Source: Xiphophorus maculatus (lineage: Eukaryota > Chordata > Actinopteri > Cyprinodontiformes > Poeciliidae). From it: a stretch of 64,000 bases of DNA. Location of the stretch: the NCBI RefSeq assembly GCF_002775205.1, contig NC_036456.1, positions 23,449,968-23,513,967 of the forward strand, written 5' to 3'. Both the position numbers and the translations under genes were made by a program. This document shows positions 1 to 12,200 of the stretch, piece by piece; within the stretch, counting starts at the first letter, position 1; each line of letters opens with the position of its first letter. The notes beneath the pieces are model-generated. The model worked only from the letters and a program-made list of their open reading frames with translations. It searched no databases and was not told the origin of the DNA.

Positions 1-250
1 GCTCTTGTTCTGGAGGCCCTAGCAGTGGTTATTAAATCACAACAAAATGTACATGGCGTTATGATTGGCGGTAAACTTTATAAAATAGCGTTATACGCAG
101 ATGATATTCTGTTATTCGTAACAAAATCTGACATCTCAATACCAGCCATCTTGTTTATGAGTTTGGTTCTTTCTCAGGTTATAAAATCAATTTTGATCAA
201 TCGGAAGCAGTGCCATTAGGTATTGCTACTGTCCAGGCCCGGCCCTCTAG
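1..250 (+). mobile_element. LINE reverse transcriptase fragment (L1/Tx1-like), decayed
   Basis: Frame 1 is open from base 1 and reads ALVLEALAVVIKSQQ, then the polymerase-site motif KIALYADDILLF (about bases 82-117). This is the YADD palm motif of non-LTR reverse transcriptases with the spacing of fish L1/Tx1-type elements. After about base 150 the homologous reading (SGYKINFDQSEAVPLG) continues in another frame, so there is a frameshift. The element is truncated at the window edge and by decay, and is not a functional gene. Confidence 0.8.
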
Positions 251-559
251 TTGCTCCCTGAGTTGTTCCCAACATGGCTTCACTTACCTTGGAACCTTGG
301 AATTAAAATTTTACTATTTCCATCAACCTTCAAAAACGTTGATGTAACCACAGCTGCTGAGCGAAACTTCCTCCTTCACCAAATGTAAATAAAAATATAC
401 TGGAGTCCGATGTTAGCAGTTGTAGGATTTCTCTTTTGACTTTGGTAAAAGACACTGAATCATTTCTCCCTCTGTAAAATTTAAAACTAAACTCTGACAT
501 AAAGCTACAAACCTGAACCCCCGTGCTCCTCTTTATTGCATTTTCTCTGTATTTTATAA

Positions 560-767
560 CTGTGGGTCAGAGTCATCTTCAGTTTTTCCCTTCTCCCTAC
601 TTATCACGCCTCAGTCATAAAACCAGACTTACCAAACTTCCTCGCATGCGCAGCCTGAACCTTAAACAAGCGGCCTCTTCTGTGACAAACACACATCGAT
701 CAGTCCGCTTCCTGCCGGTCAGCGTCCTCCGCTCTCTGTTTGCTCTGCGACTTTCTCATTTCAGCAG
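560..767 (+). promoter_or_regulatory. abcg2: Putative promoter and noncoding exon 1 of abcg2
   Basis: This is an island of higher GC with several CpGs in AT-rich surroundings. It ends in a good 5' splice site (TCAGCAG followed by GTAAAAAT, exon edge 767). The next in-order acceptor is TTTTTCAG at 3211-3218, just before the coding start of the transporter. An untranslated first exon followed by an intron of about 2.4 kb fits the family. The transcription start cannot be placed from sequence alone. Confidence 0.35.
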
Positions 768-1194
768 GTAAAAATATCTGTGCTCTCTTCTCTCACTCCC
801 ATCGACTAAATACTGATCATTTTTATGCAAATTGGCGTCATGTTTAATTCAGTTTAGCTCATTTCCTGCGTTAAAAAGGAAGATTTGCGCTGCTGGAAAA
901 AGGAATGAACTAAATTAGCTGCTTCTGAGTTTGACAGATTTGATGTTTCTTTGGACCAAATCAGCAGAATTTCAGGAAGTTTGTCAGAGAAATCTGCGAA
1001 CTGGGTTCTGGAGAAATAAGACAATGTTTGCAGATGATAATAAGACATTTTGATGGTATTTTCACTAAAGTTAAGCTACATTTGTGTGTCAATGCTTAAA
1101 AGTTACATAACTGAGTTTCTGGGAAATAGATTTTATGCAAAGTAAATAAATATAAACAGAGAATTAAAAAAAAACTGGCAAAGGTAGAAATACT

Positions 1195-1690
1195 GAACTC
1201 TCATTACGACAGATTTGGTAGTAACTAGTTACATTTACTTGAGTAACTTTTTGGAAAGAATTATGAAGTATTTTTACTCTTGAGTAATATTTCTGGATTT
1301 TTTTCCCACTGAATGAAGAGCAAAAATGTTTTGATCAAAATTCATTAACAGTTTTTGTTAAAGTTTTATAAGTTTTATATTGAAAGAAACTGATTTGGAA
1401 ATTTGTTTTCTTTTGCCTGATTAAACTTTTTTATTTATACAATTTGTTTTTCGTTTGGTCCTTAAAATACTAACATTTCCATTTAACTTTATATTTTTTT
1501 CCGTCTGATGACTTTTCAATATTAAATGATTGATTTTTTGATCACTTATTCAGTACTTATTAGGATTTTTAACCAAATACTTTTTACCCTTACTTGAGTA
1601 ATTTCTTGCTTTTTAATTTTACTTGAGTAAAATCAGTTGAAGTAGTTTTACTCTTACTTGAATATAATTTTGTGTACTTTGCTCACCTCT
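1195..1690 (+). repeat. Dispersed repeat with TTACTTGAGTAA core, copy 1
   Basis: AT-rich block containing ACTTGAGTAA and its inverted form several times. A second diverged copy with the same order of blocks (TTTACTTGAGTAACTTTTTGG, then the GGATTTT..CCCACTGAATGAA segment) lies at 42450-42940. It is probably a non-autonomous DNA transposon common in fish. No coding capacity is seen. Confidence 0.6.
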
Positions 1691-2194
1691 GCATTCCAGA
1701 GGTAATTAATCAGACCAAAATGATTAACTAATGTCCTCATTTTAACTATATTCTTTTATAATTTATCAATTAATCCTCCCTGCAGTTTATTTTTCACTAA
1801 ATATCTGTTGTAAATGTAAGATGAGTTTCATGTTTAGATAGAAGGGCGTTGTTGTCTTTGCAGCAATTTTTATTTTCTCATGAGATTATGTTGGATCAGC
1901 AAATAGTTTTTTGTTGCCATTCTTCTACAATTGTTGAGAATAAATCTAACCATTTCGGTTTGGTGTTTCAACCTAAAATAATTACCAAAAACATCACAGA
2001 AATAGAATTTCAAGACTATTTTCATACTAGCATGATCCTGCTGAAAAAACACCACCGTAGTTAAATTTAAGATATGTTGATAGATAAATGCAAACATCTG
2101 TAATATGATTTATCTTGTGCTTCCGTAAGTTGCCAAGTTAAAGTACCACTTTATTACAAGTTTGGTAAATGTAGCTATGGATCAGATTACTAAC

Positions 2195-2985
2195 CTGGGT
2201 GCATTAACAAAGTGTTCTTGGAGGTGAAAACAAACACAGTAAACCAATGGCACCTTCTTAAACCTGTTAAAGTTTTGGCTAGCATTATTTCTGACTTAGC
2301 AAAGCCTTTACAATCAGGTAAGATTTAAATAGCATTGTATGTAGCAAAACAAAACTGTTAGCTTTACCTTGTAAAGTTATAGCTAACATATCTACTAGAG
2401 AAAAGCTGTATTCAAATTAACATTTTGGAAAAGTATAGTGTGTATAATAAAACAAAGATTGTAAAGTTCTAACGTTGTATCTAATGGAACAAAACAAAAC
2501 TGTTCTGGTTAGCTTGTAAATAACTGTTATGTAGCATATCTCACACAACAAAGCTGTAACTGTTGATATTTATGGCTATCGGATGATAACACTGTGATAA
2601 AGCAATGACACTGTTAGCTTGTAAAGCTCTATCATCATGGCATGTGATTGAATCAAACTGTTAGCATTAGCTTTCATAGTTAATATATTAAAAAAGTTCT
2701 TAGTTTTAATCTCTAGTTTTTTGTTAGCTTATAAAGTTCTGGCTAACGCTGAGCAGTTTCCATTAGCTTACTCCAGCTAACATATTGACGTGGCTGTTTC
2801 CATTAGTTTTTTAATGTTTGGGCTAACACTGTGTCTGACAGTTTTTGTTATTTTTACTAAGTTTTGTCCAACATTGTGTGTCAGAAAGAATATGCTGTTA
2901 CTTTTAGCTATAGTTTTGGCTAATGCATCTCATAAAGTAAAGTTGCTATTAGCTAGTGAAGCTGTGGCTAACAGCAGTTAGCAAG
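2195..2985. repeat. Degenerate GTTAGC/GCTAAC-rich satellite-like tract
   Basis: Irregular repeats of the type TTAGCTTGTAAAGTTCTGGC recur every few tens of bases across about 0.8 kb. Related GCTAA/TTAGC-rich tracts lie at 13484-13980, 31658-31921 and 33265-33860. There is no coding signal; this is the last stretch of the abcg2 leader intron. Confidence 0.5.
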
Positions 2986-3263
2986 TGACATGATTTTCAA
3001 CATTTTAAATTATAAAGTTTTGCAACTGATGCTTTCACCAACATTTCATGTTGTTCTAAGTTAATGTTTGTCCAAATTTTGAATTTTTAGCTGGTTTCTG
3101 AAATTCACTGTATTTTCAGTGATTCTATGGAGTTTCTGGGTTTTGCAGCGTTTTGTTCTTTTTTTTGATTCACATGGATGTTAAATTATTTACTCGTCAT
3201 TCCAAATGTATTTTTCAGGATTCTGAATACAGGAGGTGTAGCCTGTCTGGTGACCGTGACGCC

Positions 3264-6200
3264 ATGGAGCTTGGGCGAAACGAATCCTCCAAGCGCCAGG
3301 TAACCGCCGATCTTCATGCCAGCAACATTGCTTTTAACTTTGAAGAGACTGGTTTTTGGAAGTAATACGTTTTTTCAGTCTGCAGGTGCAAACAAACAAG
3401 GTGCCACCGTTAGTTTCCACAATATTCACTATAAAGTGAAGCAGGGAGGAGGCTGTTTCTGCCTGAAGAAGGCCACAACCAAAGACATCCTCATTGACTT
3501 GAAGTGAGTCCAAATCACTGTCACTTTGTCTTAAATAGAAACGTATCCTTAGATTTAAAAGTAGGAAAGCTGAAATAAGAGGTTATGTTTCATGAGATCT
3601 GAGTTCTATCTACACTCACTATGCAAAATCCTGAACACAACAACATTACAGCCACCAGGTGAAGTATGCAAACTGTCTCAGGAAACAAAACACCCTGAAC
3701 TTGTTGGTCTACGTGCCATCAGGAGCCAAACTGGGAGGCAAACTTGACGTGATCAGACCTGTTCTTTGGTTCCAGATCAAATACCACATGTTGGGAGGCA
3801 AAGGAAGGAAGCTTTGCTTTGTGGAGCGACTCCAGTTTCAGCTCTGCCTCTGCAGCACACACATGGTCCGCTCTGTAGGCTGTTATAGCACAATACCTTT
3901 GAGCTTAAACCAACAAACAGACGCAGCAGCAGGATGCTGATCTATTTAAATAGCCTGACACAATGAGAAAGTTCAGGGTGTTAAAGTCACAGGATCAAGT
4001 TGGCTTTAAGGATTTCACTGTTGTGTAACAAAAGGCAATTATTAAGAAAATTAACACTGATGTGTGGTGAGATGCAAAGCTGGTGATTCACTGACTTAAT
4101 CATGATCTTATTTACAAATATAGACCCCCTGCATGTTGTTGTTTACATAAGGAAATGTTGTGCATGCGGACAACGCTGGAGGACAAAAATACTTTTCTTT
4201 AATATCCGTAGCCGCTCTGCCGCCGTAGAATAATTCTGTTAACTCAATCAAACTTTGACATTTAGATGTTTTTAATTTCGTGCTCCACAGCAAAGGGAAA
4301 AACCGTTAAAGTGCAACTCAAAACCACGTCTTTCTCACTCTCTGTATCAGCGCGGCTACGAGCAGGCTCGTTGCCATAGCAACTGACAACAACGGCCCAA
4401 AAAAAAAAAAAACTCAAATATTTCCCACACAAAAATCAGACCATTCAGCCTGATGCAGTGGTATGGTTTTAGGCTTAATGTTTATTTTGCTATTATTAAC
4501 AAGTGATTGCTGTGGTAAGAGGAGAAAACTATAAATATGTCGCTGCAGTTTACTGTAAGGCTCCCTGGTTCTGGAGCATCTGAATACTTCTTCATGATGC
4601 TGTTCTTAGAAACAATCCTTTGTGTGGATGTTATGAAAACGGCATTTGGTCGAAGGTCAGGGTGTGTGTTTCTGTGCAGGACACTGTTCACAATGCCTGG
4701 TATCTTCACTATATTCCTGTTGGTTTAATCATTGACAGAGTTGAAGGAGGGTTGAAACTTTATTTAAACTCACAAGAGTTTGAAGCGTACATCCAGCAGG
4801 TTTTACTCCGCTAACCTTCACCTCACTGCTGTTCATGTGAAGAGTTTACTGGTGGCTTTTCTCCTCAAAGCCGCATCAGAGGCTCCCTGGGGCTGATGAA
4901 ATCTAACAGAAAAGAAAGACAAGAGATGGATTTTTCTAGAAAATTATGGGTTTTTTTCTACCAAAAGGACATTAAGATTTATTGAATCAGCAGCAAAATC
5001 CCATATTTTTGCTGAAAGCTAAAATGAAAATAGTTTTAACTGGTGACTGTGTTCCCAAAACCAACTTGCAGCATCATGGTTTCGATGAGAAAGTCTCTGA
5101 ATGAATGACTTAACGTTTTTCATCTTGACATAAAATGCAGAGTCACGTTACTGACACGGCATTTCTTCGTTCTGCTGAGAGAAAAACTGCAGCAGTTTTA
5201 GTTCCTTGTTGCATGCAGTCACACAGGTCGCACCCTGCAGGATGCAGAACTGAAACTGCAGCTTCACTGTCGTCAAAACATCGGAAAATGTCCTGAAAAA
5301 AAAAACACAATGGAGGCAAATTTAGAGAAAAAAATTAATCAGTCATCTGTCTTATTTTTTTGCTTACTAATTTTCTGTAAATTTTATCCAAATCAGATCT
5401 ATTTAAATTATGTTATTTCTTCCACTATGTATTATCTTAGATATTTTAATTTATTTTAGGCATTTTAAATATACAGTCAGGATGAAAGAAGTTGGTTTTT
5501 AGAAGGTTTTTTCCAACTCAAGTTAATTTCTGGTTTTATTAATCTGAGAAAGCAGCTCCGTGGGGGCCCCCATAAATGTTTATATTTTAACGCAGATCTA
5601 GAATTTTAACATTTATTTATTAAGAATGAGAATTCTATTAAATTTGAATTCAGTTTCGGCGTAGATCAATTAAAATACGTTAAATTATTTCAAATCTAAG
5701 ATTTGAAGGAGCTTGCAAGTTTACTTTGTAAAACTGCGAATAATAATCTTCATATTGTTGCGTCACCATGGCAACAATCTGATGCCATGTGTTTAATCTT
5801 TGTGTTTGAGCTCAGTTTGTTCACAGATAAATCTCAGCAAATATTAAATTACTAAATTACATTCTGCTTAAGGCCCCATAACTCTTTGGGCCGGCCCTGC
5901 TGCAGTGTTCAATCTAGTCTGTTTTGTGCTGTAATCCTACAGAAAATCCTCCTTTTTTAACTTAATTCATTAAATTAAATCACCTCCGGAAACCTTGAAC
6001 ACACCTGACAGATCACCTCTCACCTACAGCGAGATGGATAATCTGATAATCTTCCAGGATTAAGTGTTTATCTTTATTGAGATCAGAGCAATTCTCCAAA
6101 AGGTTAAAGATTTTTCTGTCTGATAACGCTCTGGTTATGAAAACCACCCGAGCCTGTTATTCTGATTTTAATGTCATGAAAACTTCGGTCTTGTTGTCAT

Positions 6201-9200
6201 GTAAGGTTCTGACGGTTCTGAGTCGTTCAGCTGCTGTCTAATCATTGACAGAGTTAAAGGCTGGTCAGTCTGAGCTCTCATGCAAACCCGTGTTTTATCC
6301 GTTTACTGCTGTCTGGTGGTACACATTTTCTAAACTAATCATTACTGAATAAGGCCGATTTTCCACCTTGAGAATTTTGGTTTTATGATTTAATCGTCCT
6401 CATTTTTCTCGTAAACTGTAATTTCATTTTATGTTTAATCTCAGCTGTTTAAATGTTATAAAATGTTTTCTGTGGTCAAAGGGCAGAGAGTTTTTATTGG
6501 ATTATGAGGTAACTGGAGCTGACTGTTTTCTGCAGAGTTGCACTGAAGTAACAATAAAACCTTCCTCTTTATGTATTTTGTTTTAGCATGTTGTTCAGAT
6601 ATATACAAAGTTAGGCAACTTTAAAACACAGAGGAGCATTTATTTGTACTTTCACTTAATTTCACCATTTTAACTGTTTGGTCTAATTAAAGCGAGTGTG
6701 AAGTGTGTTGTTAGAGGCTCTGGGTTCTGTTTTATGACCGGTCCCTTTCATGTTTGGTTCTCCTCAGCGGGCTCATGAAGCCGGGCCTGAACGCCATCAT
6801 GGGAGCAACAGGAAGCGGGAAGTCATCGTAAGTCTTCTGCATATGTTTGTTATAAAACTTCTACCTTTCCTGCATGTTTTTTACTTAAACTAAGACAAAA
6901 AATATCTCTAAAGTTCTTCCCTCAGTCGTCTTTTTAACTTATTAACAAAGATCCAGAATAAGGATGAGGTCAAATCCAGAATTATTTCTAGAATTAATCA
7001 CATTTTTTGTGTTTATTGTTGGGAATAATGTCATGTTCGTGAGAACAAAACTACTTTCTGGACCCATTTTTAATCTTAGTGCTGATTAACTGCATGAGAA
7101 AGAAAATGGCTCCCAAATTTCCCACATGTTCCTTCTGGTTTCCTGAACACCAGATGGAAATAAAAACATCTCATTCATAAACCGGTTCACATGTTTTGTA
7201 TTCTTGCACATTCCTGGGCTGATTTCACACCAGCCCTGTTTAATCCGCTTCAGTCCAACTCCAGTCCGTTTGTCTGGAAAGTCTGGTTCGTTTGGGGAGG
7301 TGTGGATGCGTAATCGAACTCTGGTCCGTCTACAAACCTCAGTATCGGATCGGTTGAAGTGATGCGATTCGAATGCATATGTGAACGGCAAGCAGACCGG
7401 AGACCGCTCCGAAAGCAGAAAGTGAACTACAGTGCAGGGCATTCTGGGTAAATTCAACCAAAACAAATGTGAGAGTCTAGTGCCAGAGGGAGAAACGGTC
7501 TTTTACCAGAGAAATCTGACGCTACACGATTTTTGTTTACGTTCTGTGACGAAGGAAGTTGCGCTCAGGTTCTTCTTCAGAGGTTTTCATCTCGTTTCCT
7601 TCTGTGGTTCTTGGTGCAGCGCCCCCACAGGCGAGGAGGGGAACAGGTTTTTCAAACGATTTGGTTGGTTTAACACAATGCACCTTGAAAGGAGCAGCTG
7701 GAAATGAAACAAATGTTTGATTAAGGACCAAAATTGCGACATTTGTTACATTTTTAGCTGCTGTGGTTCTCTTTCACACTGCATTGCCAAACCAACCAAA
7801 TTGTAAACAAAAATGGAGCAGCGTCAGATTTCAGTGGTTGTAGAATTTCTCTTATGTCTTTGTTTAAAAAAACAAAAAACCTTGCTCCTGCTAGCGCTAG
7901 GCTAAAGTGTTTATTTTGGTTTTATTTACCCAGAATGCCCTACGCTTGTGGGCCCTATGCCTGCTCCTGCATTGTGGAACAATCTCTGATTCACTAGGTG
8001 TCATATGCATTCGATCTGCACCAGAGTTCACCTCAACCGAACACAGACCGAGGTTTGTAGGTGGCGCCAGAGTTCGACTGAACATTCACACCTCCCCAAA
8101 TGAACTAGAGTTTAATTAAAGTGGACTAAACAGCACTGGTGTGAATGTAGCTTTAGAGTCAAACCCAGGCTGATTTACTGCTGCTGGTGGTTTTACTTCA
8201 GGTTCCTGGATGTTTTGGCAGCCAGAAAAGACCCTGCCGGTCTTTCAGGAGAAGTCCTGATCGACGGCGCTCCGCAGCCTCCCAACTTCAAATGTCTGTC
8301 TGGATATGTGGTGCAGGTAGGTGAAAGCAGTCAGGAAGCCAACTTGAAATGTTTTTCTATTCGGGAATGTTCCCTGCAAGGGAAGGAAGAGACCGCCTGC
8401 AACAATACCACCGGCTTCTTCGGCCAAATCTCATTAAATAAACTGTTTTGAAACTCAAAGTCGCAGCAGAGGAAGTTCAATTCAAGGATAGAAATAAAGG
8501 TGCATCCAGCTGCAGCTGCAGTAAGTTTGAGTTTTTCTAAGCAGCGGCTTCCTGTCTGCAGGACGACGTAGTGATGGGAACCCTGACGGTCAGACAGAAC
8601 TTCGCCTTCTCTGCCGCGCTGCGTCTGCCGTCCTCCATCAGCCAGAAGGAGAAGGAGCAGAAGGTGGAGAAAGTGATCCAGGAGCTGGGACTGGGGCGAG
8701 TCGCTAACTCCAAGGTGAGCCGGAGGACGACGAAGAACAACCCTTTGAATAAAAATATTGATACGTTGCACATTATTGTTTACATGTGGAAATTTTGATC
8801 ATGCGCACAATGCTGGAGGGCAGCATCCATATTAATTCATTTCCCACACAAAGAACAGAACATTCAGTCTGTTACAGTTTTATGTTTTCAGACTTGATGT
8901 TTATTTTTGCGATTATTAATAAGTGATCGCTTTGATAGATTAGCCACCGCTGCTATTAGCTAATCTAACACAGCGGTGGTTGATTGGCTTATTTAAACAC
9001 CTGCTCTACTGATGATCTGTCACAATTGTTGGTGTTTAGATCACCTTTTTTTACTGAGCTGTTAAAAATATTCCACAGCCCATCTACATGTTAAATTGTC
9101 AAAGTCAAGCTAGCATAGGTGACTTCTGTTTCCATCACTATTTTTTAACTTAATTCCTGATTTTGCTATCTAGTTGTCATAGTGTTGGCAATTAGTAACA

Positions 9201-12200
9201 AAGCACTGTGTCCCTTTTTTCTATTATATATCATACATACATTTAAGATTTAGTGTGTTGACAACTTTACAGCCAAAACCAATGTTAGTCATCCTTGGCG
9301 AGCAGCTTTTTGTTGCATGTTCGCTCACATTTCAATGTGTGTATAAAAAGTTAAAGTATTCATGATGAGAAAAAACAGAAAAAGTAACAAATGATACGGA
9401 AATCTGACGTTTATTGGGTTGATTGTGGTAAATATCACCCACGATATTTTCCTGCCGCGTTTCAGGTGGGGACTCAGCTGATTCGCGGGATCTCTGGCGG
9501 GGAGAGGAAGAGGACGAACATCGGCATGGAGCTGATCATCGACCCGCCCGTCCTCTTCCTGGATGAACCCACCACGGGGCTCGACGCCAGCACCGCCAAC
9601 TCTGTGCTGCTGCTGCTGAAGAGGTGAACAACACAGTCATCTCGCTGGTTTTCTCCCAGTTAGACCACACTGGGTTTTATTGTTGATTGATTTATTTACT
9701 TATTATGATCCGATTCAGCTGCAGTAGAACTACATCTATTTTTACTGGGACCCAACAAAATAATATTTACATAAAAGATTAAAATCTATACATTTACCTC
9801 ATTTAAGTACGTAAAGTTTCCTACAAGTGCTGCCCTGTCATGTATTTATAATTCCCTACACTAAAGGAGAGATTTTTTAAATAAAATACAAGTTAATTTT
9901 AAGACTAATATGTTTCTAATAACAAAAATCAGTGAGTCTGTCTTTGACCAGCTTATTGTACATTGAAATATAATTCCTATAATCACATTTGAGTATTATT
10001 CACACTTTGTATACAATTTGTCCAGTAGCATTGTTAATTTTATTGTTTGTATTTTGCTGTGAGTTAAATTACTAACGTGTAAAATGGTTTATTGTAAACT
10101 TTAAAAGTGGTTATGATTCACGTCAGGCGGTAGTGAAGGCTACCTTCCACGTCTCTATGACATACTGTACTTATGAACTTTTATAAATGTCACGTTTGGT
10201 TACTCATTTATTTATAATCCACCCAACTATCCATCTTCTTCCACTTATCACAGATCAATATAAATCAATAATATATATTCTGATAGACAATATCAGTATT
10301 AATAGATTCGGGTATTATAATTTAGCTGAAGTCTGATCTAAATGTAGGTGGAATCAACTCACTCTCTCACTCTTGGGTTGCTTAGCAACAACCTGCTGGC
10401 TAAGAAGCAGTTTCAAGTCCCCCGCCCTCCCAACTTTGGTTACCTAGCAACAGCCTGTTGAGTAACTGGCGCAGAGGTTTCACGTTTCCCCGCTGTGCCT
10501 CATTTAAAAATAAAAAACAACGGCGTGAAGTGGAAACTGTGGATGAAACGGCAAAGGTCACGTCACCAGTTTACCAGAGTTTCAGATATTTAAAACAAAA
10601 ATCTAATCAACGTTTATAAATATTGATGGATCTGAAACCGTTATATCAGCATTTGTTTTTCAGTCTCAGCTAGCAGAGATACCCAACAATAAACCACTTT
10701 CTAGAGGACTTGAAGGAGTTTCTTAACCAGAAGAGACATCCGAAATCCTCAAATGTTTTAGAACTGAGCCTTAAATTTATTTCCAAAATGTTGTTTTTGT
10801 AGGATGGCAAAGCACGGCCGCACCATCATCCTGTCCATCCATCAACCGCGGTACAGCATCTACCGCCTGTTCGACAGCCTCACGCTGCTCGTCAATGGAA
10901 AACAGGTCAACATAACCAAAATATCTCATAATCAACATCTACTGACCAACCAGGAGGCCTAAATGTGAAAATAAACAACCAAATAACTTTGTTTTATGGT
11001 GAAATTGAAACATCCAGGTTTACCACGGCCAGGCACAGAAAGCGCTGGAGTATTTCTCTGAAATTGGTAAGAAAGTGGATCAAATATTCAACTTGTTTTG
11101 ATTCAGCAGGGATGTTTTTTGGCTCAGTTTGGGGTTTTTTCTTCCAGGATATCACTGTGAGGCTCATAACAACCCTGCTGACTTCTTCCTGGACGTCATC
11201 AACGGAGACTCGACCGCGGTCACCCTCAGCAACCTGGAAGGACAAGGTAGGTGCTTTGGCTTTAATCCAGTAAATAACTATGATTGTTCTCTACTTTTAT
11301 TGAAGAAAAGTCACGATTATTATGGTTAACCCACTAATATATGGTGTCAAATATAGTTAGATTACATTAATGAGGGATGATTGGTCATGGTCTTTGAAAT
11401 CTAAACAAACACAGTGGTGTGTGATTGGGACTTATCAGAATCTCTTTCTGGTACGTCCCAGGAGATGGACATGTGCCACCTGGGGTGAGTCCTCAACAGG
11501 AATTAAGGACTTGATGAGTAGGACATAGGACAGTGGTTCGGTTCGGTATGGTTAGGGTGGAGCTACTGGTACTGGGGCACAGAAAAATGTTACTGCTTGA
11601 GACAAAGACAAGACATAATAGTCGTCACGTCTGTCGTTGCACTAATATGACGCCATGTCAGATATTTGGGTTTAATCTGCCCAACTGGTGGTTAAAGCAC
11701 TCCTCTGGAGACAGAGGACCATAAAAGAGCGTGTTAAACCGCACCGACCCGTGTCTTACCACTCAATATAAACAAGACAATAAATCTGGAATGCTTTGGT
11801 CTTCGTCAAGTCAAAGTGAACAGGGTTGGTGTAAACAGGCAATAAAATAAGCATCTTATTTCAAGTTCTTGCTTCTCAGTACAGGAAAAAGCGGTGGCTA
11901 GCTGTTGATCTCAGTCTGAGTTAGTTTGAATAAAAGTTGTTTTTCTTGTTGCAGACTCTCAACAAGATGCAGAATCAATGTCCAAGTCCAGAAAAGGAAT
12001 CGAGGACAACCTGGTGGAGGAGTACAGAAACTGCCAATACTACAAACAGACAAAAGATGAGCTAGGTAGGTTCAAGAGAAATTAGATTTACCCCCCAAAC
12101 CCTTTGGAGAGACAAAGACCCTACAAAGGCAGATTATTGATTAACTGACATCATTACTAATGATGCCAGATGGTCTTTATTAATAGAAACATTGACAGAG

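Noticed and set aside
3659..3940. 93-residue plus ORF in abcg2 intron 2
   Set aside because: No splice signals compatible with the gene and no recognisable domain; probably chance or old repeat sequence.
7086..7466. 126-residue minus-strand ORF
   Set aside because: It lies in the left arm of the foldback element and has no family motif.
8331..8771. 146-residue minus-strand ORF
   Set aside because: It is antisense to the abcg2 exon at 8562-8714 and its flanks.
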